Assembly: GCA_026874595.1 (NCBI GenBank)
Contig: CM049311.1
Span: 36,623,176 to 36,687,175 of the forward strand
Length of the DNA: 64,000 nucleotides
Reading direction: 5' to 3'
Source: Sipunculus nudus
Lineage: Eukaryota; Annelida; Sipuncula; Golfingiida; Sipunculidae
A program made the position numbers and the translations under genes. Below, piece after piece: positions 60,023 through 64,000 of this stretch (position 1 is its first letter; each line of letters opens with the position of its first letter). The notes below the pieces were generated by a model. That model was not told where the DNA came from. It was given only the letters and a program-made list of their open reading frames with translations, and did no database searches.

Positions 60023-62460
60023 TTTGTTACTTTATTACTATATTTCCAAACACTACAAGCTATCCGAATATTCACGTCAAGACATTTTTCTTGACTGATT
60101 TGAATGTCAAGAACCAATCTGTTTAGTTTAACACGTTCTTAATAGATGGCGCAAGCTTTCGGGTTCTGTTTCAGACTCTCCCACAGGCCCACCAAGAGAC
60201 ACGGGGTTGCGGAGCGCCAGCGTGTGTCTAAGTACCAGTTCACTTTGCAGCACCTAAAATATTAAAAGTAATATAGAATTGGTTACATATTCAGATGCTC
60301 TGACATTAATTTGAGAAAAGCTGTCAAATGAATTTATTGAACACGAGAAAGGCGTTCTTAAATTTTTGCATGCTCTCTGTGTTTAATAGTCTGTTTACAG
60401 TGGGGGACTTTTGAAATTTAGCAATATTTTCATAAATTGGCAGGTCAATTAAAAAAAAGCTGTAAGAAGAATTAAGAAGAATGAGATTAAGGGCTAATTA
60501 ACAAGATGAAACGAACGACACACTATTTTATTATACATACTTTAATAAATACAATAGACTCATTATATGATAAAAATAGTATGTGGTTTTACTACTTGTC
60601 AACTTTATTGTTGGAGGTCAAAGTGACTGGTCACGTGAACAAAGGAGCACTTTGAAAACTGCTGATAGGTTGTTTAGTGTCGTAAATATTCTAAAACATG
60701 TATTGTTAAAAGTGAGGCTGGAAACAAAGGGAAACGTCTTTCATTAGCTTAACAGGATTCTAGAAACAAAAATATAAATGGTATTTGTCATGCGGCTGTC
60801 ATCTTATATATGGCCTTAAACCCCTCGTCAATTTAAATGCCAATCTGAATGATCATATTTAAGTTTAAGAGAACAATCGGAAACTTCAGTAGGCAGAAAC
60901 CAGTGGAACAGAAAATAGTGTTTGGTCACTACCTCAAGAACCACTTCAAAGCAAAGTGGTGGCTCTTGAGGCGGTCGTTATATTGGAGTGAATGTTTCCT
61001 ATCTCTGTCGTGCTCTCGACCAAAATGCCTTTTTTATGTTCGATTTCCATCTGGCGTTGTTGATCCTTCGCTTGACCCTCGTGGTCATGTGTCTTTATCC
61101 CTTATAAACTTGATTCCGCCAACAATTAAAGTCATTTGAGCACAGAGAATGCGCCATTTGACATATACTTTTTATGAAGAGGCAAAGACTAGAATAAGTC
61201 AGTTATCCATGGGTAGCAATGTAGGGACACGGGGACGTTAACACCCCAACGGATTCGGGGGTTATGTTGGCGTGTCTGGACGTGTTGTGGAAACATTTAT
61301 TTACAACTTTCATTCAAAACTAAAGCTATTTGAAGCAATATGGGTATATACAAAACGAGTAATATCACCACGTCAAGAGAAATAAGGATGTAAAAATCTT
61401 TGCCCTAAAAATTCTGAGTTGTGGGTGGACAGACGACTACCGTGCACATCCCCCCCCCCTTGCCCGGCGGGATCCGAGACTTGTTATTCTAAACTAGTTA
61501 TAATAAATTTTACCATCTGCTTGTAAAACCGGCATGGATAATTTAATCCATACGTTTCATGACAGGATTTCACAATTTCGTAGAAACTTGTCAATTATGT
61601 CATTTTATATAATTTTGGTAATTTATTCAAGCGCTGAATTCATTGATATATAAGGAACTTTGCAAGATTGAAATAAGAGGCGTTTTTCCATGACCAAATT
61701 ACAATGACCGATATAACATGATATGCAGGCTCCTGGTAAAAAAAAAAAATTCGGGGACATGTCCCGACCCCGGTACCCCTCCAAATTGTTCGCATCCCAC
61801 TCCTTTATGTCAGCGACTTGACCAAGTGAAAGTTCTGCGTTACCTAACTGGTAGTGAACTCTACCGGAACCCATTCAGACTAAAACCGTTTAGACATGGA
61901 TTATTATCTCTGTTAACATATAAAATAAGCGTTGAATAGATCAAATGAAAAGAAGAAAAATAGTTCATGAGAGTGATAGTAAGTTAGTTAACTGATGAGT
62001 TTAATTTTGATGTGAAATTAACTTATATATATATATATATATATATAGAGTCTCGAGAGAGGCTTACAAAATTATTGTTTTATGGACTCTGAACAGAAAG
62101 TATGGTCGTTTTATTTATTTTTTTACCGGCGAGACAAAATACGTGGAACTTTGCCATCTTTCCTAGAAAATAAAAAAAATTTCAGATTGTTAAATTATGT
62201 TTATATGAACACAAAATTTAGTCTATATTCCAGAAAAGTGGACTGCCCTATAGATCAGAAAGGGGTTAGACTTTGGTTGTTCACCAGCACTTGGTAAGTC
62301 ACTTAGGCAGCCATACTGTGACGGATCTCAGCACGGATCATCTCGGATGAGCCGCTTAGGACCATCCCTGCGGATCCATCATTATTTCCTGCAAACTGAC
62401 ACCTTGAGTGTCCTTGGTCACGTATGTAGTCCCTCAATCTTTACAAAATTAATATGTGGG
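60023..62460. other. unassigned DNA
   Basis: No gene recognised; the 96-aa plus frame at 60849-61139 has no domain. A C run lies at 61450-61458 and (TA)n at 62023-62047. Confidence 0.4.
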
Positions 62461-62461
62461 C

Positions 62462-62510
62462 AGTGGCGGATGCAGGAATTTTCTATACGGGGGCACAAGG
62501 GTAAGACAAA
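62462..62510 (+). mobile_element. hAT-like terminus
   Basis: cagtggcggatgcaggaatt followed by a G-rich stretch matches the typical CAGTGGCGGAT terminus of hAT elements. A matching right end could not be located with confidence; the G run at 62837-62848 may belong to the same or another element. Confidence 0.45.
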
Positions 62511-63719
62511 ACTTCAACCCTCACTTCAGCTGGTACATCAAATGCCTAAAACAAATTTAACAAGGCCATGAGTTCAGTTGGCCATATCTTAAATAATAAA
62601 GAGGGTTAAGCCGGGGCATATAATTGGCCGATTTTTTATTTTCTGATGTAAACACGAATTCTGGATAAAATCTTTATATGGAAGTTATTGTTCCATGATT
62701 TTTTCTATATTTATAGAGGAACATTTTATACTCGGGGGTGGGGGTGGTTGGGTAAAGAACACAAAGTCCTGGATAATGTTGCTTATTTGTGTTCATATCG
62801 CTTATACAGCTGACTTGTATTTAAGGGCGTCAATATGGGGGGGGGGGGCCTTTTAACAGAGATAATCAACTCTTTTCAGAAAAGAACTTTAATATACTGC
62901 AAATCATATATTAAGAATTAGAATTCACCATGAAATATTATATGTTAACCTGGTTTAAAAGTCTTAATGTTTTATCACCGATTGTAAATTGAAATACGTA
63001 ACCAAGCGGCGAATGAAATCCCCTTGATTAAAATATAATATCCCCCAGGAAATATACATATTATATAAAAAGAAGTGATTTTAATGGAAAATTATTGGAG
63101 CTAAAAAATATTATAAATATCTGTTTAAATCATATAAATTTGATTAAATAAAAAAGTCCCTGTTTTTATATTTTTCATCACATTTTTTAAAACAGTGGAC
63201 CAGGAAACAACATTTCTTTGTTGTACATGCAGTATTATATGAAAATAGGTCACGTACAAATGAACCAGTCTGGTTATAAATGTTCCAGCTCCTTTGTGCT
63301 GAAGGTGAAAAGAAACCATTCTTATCCAATGCGAACGACAAAAAATAGAACAGCAAGACAAGAAAGGCAAAGTGTAAAGTCACATCGTCGATAAAATCAG
63401 ACCATGAACCCCAACTTTCATTTTTTTATATTTCAGTGGAGTAAGTTCATTTTCAGAAAGAAAAAAACAAAGGTTCATCAACCCCTCGGCCCGAACCAGG
63501 TAATATATTAGAATAAACGTTAGGGGCACTTAATTTGCAGCAAAATGGACCCAAAAAATGATCTAAACGGAGAGGGTTTCCTGCAGTTTACCAGTGGGGT
63601 TTGGGTCATCATAAAGATTTGTATAATAACTTTGATTGCCTTATAAAAAAACACTTAAACATAAACTATATATGTTGCATTTTTTCTTGGCTGAGGTATC
63701 TATTGTTTTATAAATGTTC
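62511..63719. other. unassigned DNA
   Basis: G homopolymer at 62837-62848; otherwise nothing recognised. Overlapping minus frames at 63125-63383 are chance-like. Confidence 0.4.
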
Positions 63720-63724
63720 TAGCA

Positions 63725-63810
63725 AAGCGATTTTCCAAGTCCCGGAGTCGAACCCGTGTCGGTGGCGTACAAGTCCGGCGTATCAACCGCTTCCCTAGAA
63801 ACTTCCCGGT
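63725..63810 (-). mobile_element. tRNA-derived SINE head 1
   Basis: Minus strand: gaagcggttgatacgccgga (A-box region) and cgggttcgactccgg (B box) at tRNA-like spacing. Possible tRNA pseudogene or SINE promoter. Confidence 0.6.
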
Positions 63811-63859
63811 CAACTTTTATGTCACCCCGTAACACACCCCCTCTTAAGAGCGTTCTGCT

Positions 63860-64000
63860 ATCAGAACAAGACTAATTTTCCCCAGGAGTCACACTTTGGT
63901 GAGCTTTTCCCCTGGGCCACAAAGTTTTAATGACAAATTGCTCAGGGGGGAAACATTGGGCAGATTCCGGATTCGAACCCATGTTGGTGGCGCACAAGTC
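63860..64000 (-). mobile_element. tRNA-derived SINE head 2, cut by window edge
   Basis: The minus-strand text gacttgtgcgccaccaacat and gggttcgaatccgg closely matches head 1 (34 positions, few differences), about 225 bp away in the same orientation. The A-box side lies beyond the window. Confidence 0.6.

Overview
The window looks like non-coding, repeat-rich nuclear DNA from an animal. It is AT-rich and carries long (AT)n, (CT)n and (ATT)n microsatellites, many C/G homopolymer runs, tRNA-derived SINE heads, terminal-inverted-repeat (TIR) elements, minisatellites and a roughly 250-bp dispersed repeat present at least ten times. A marine invertebrate, perhaps a mollusc or other lophotrochozoan, fits the repeat style. 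That is a guess from recollection of similar repeats, and no diagnostic gene confirms it. No open reading frame has a recognisable protein domain. The longest frames are either inside period-multiple-of-3 minisatellites, where several frames stay open by arithmetic, or are unconserved singletons. I call no complete gene; three short segments are listed as weak exon candidates.

Layout. 1-930: 33-bp minisatellite built on a gactcg hexamer, running off the left edge. 931-10240: mostly unassigned DNA with a C-rich element end (7.3 kb) and an (AT)n tract (8.2 kb). 10.2-12.2 kb: a diverged dispersed repeat, scattered fragments of the 33-bp satellite, a perfect hairpin inside a direct repeat, a hAT-like miniature element and two (AT)n tracts. 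14.6-16.2 kb: three copies of the 250-bp repeat (here R250), two of them joined as an inverted pair. 17.6-27.5 kb: the dominant structure, two direct copies (A and B) of a roughly 4.2-kb sequence separated by a four-unit 338-bp tandem array. Each copy holds a 37-bp minisatellite with a different unit number and one R250. Copy B also completes an inverted-repeat element that copy A has lost.

27.8-36 kb: degenerate repeats, an (ATT)n block, a 48-bp minisatellite, three more R250 copies, and a weak minus-strand exon candidate at 36.1 kb. 36-43.5 kb: mainly unassigned, with a SINE head, one R250 and a short direct repeat. 43.6-47.1 kb: a possible solo LTR, a clear TIR element with TA flanks, an R250 and a SINE. 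48.9-49.9 kb: a dispersed repeat ending in (CT)n, then a (CT)n(AT)n tract. 51.9-60.0 kb: five more candidate mobile elements or SINEs and a nine-unit 140-bp degenerate array rich in TGACCT/AGGTCA motifs. 62.4-64 kb: a hAT-like terminus and two SINE heads in the same orientation.

Nothing here amounts to an operon, CRISPR array, viral genome or defined biological system. The most informative features are the A/B duplication with its array, the inverted R250 pair, and several well-bounded miniature elements.
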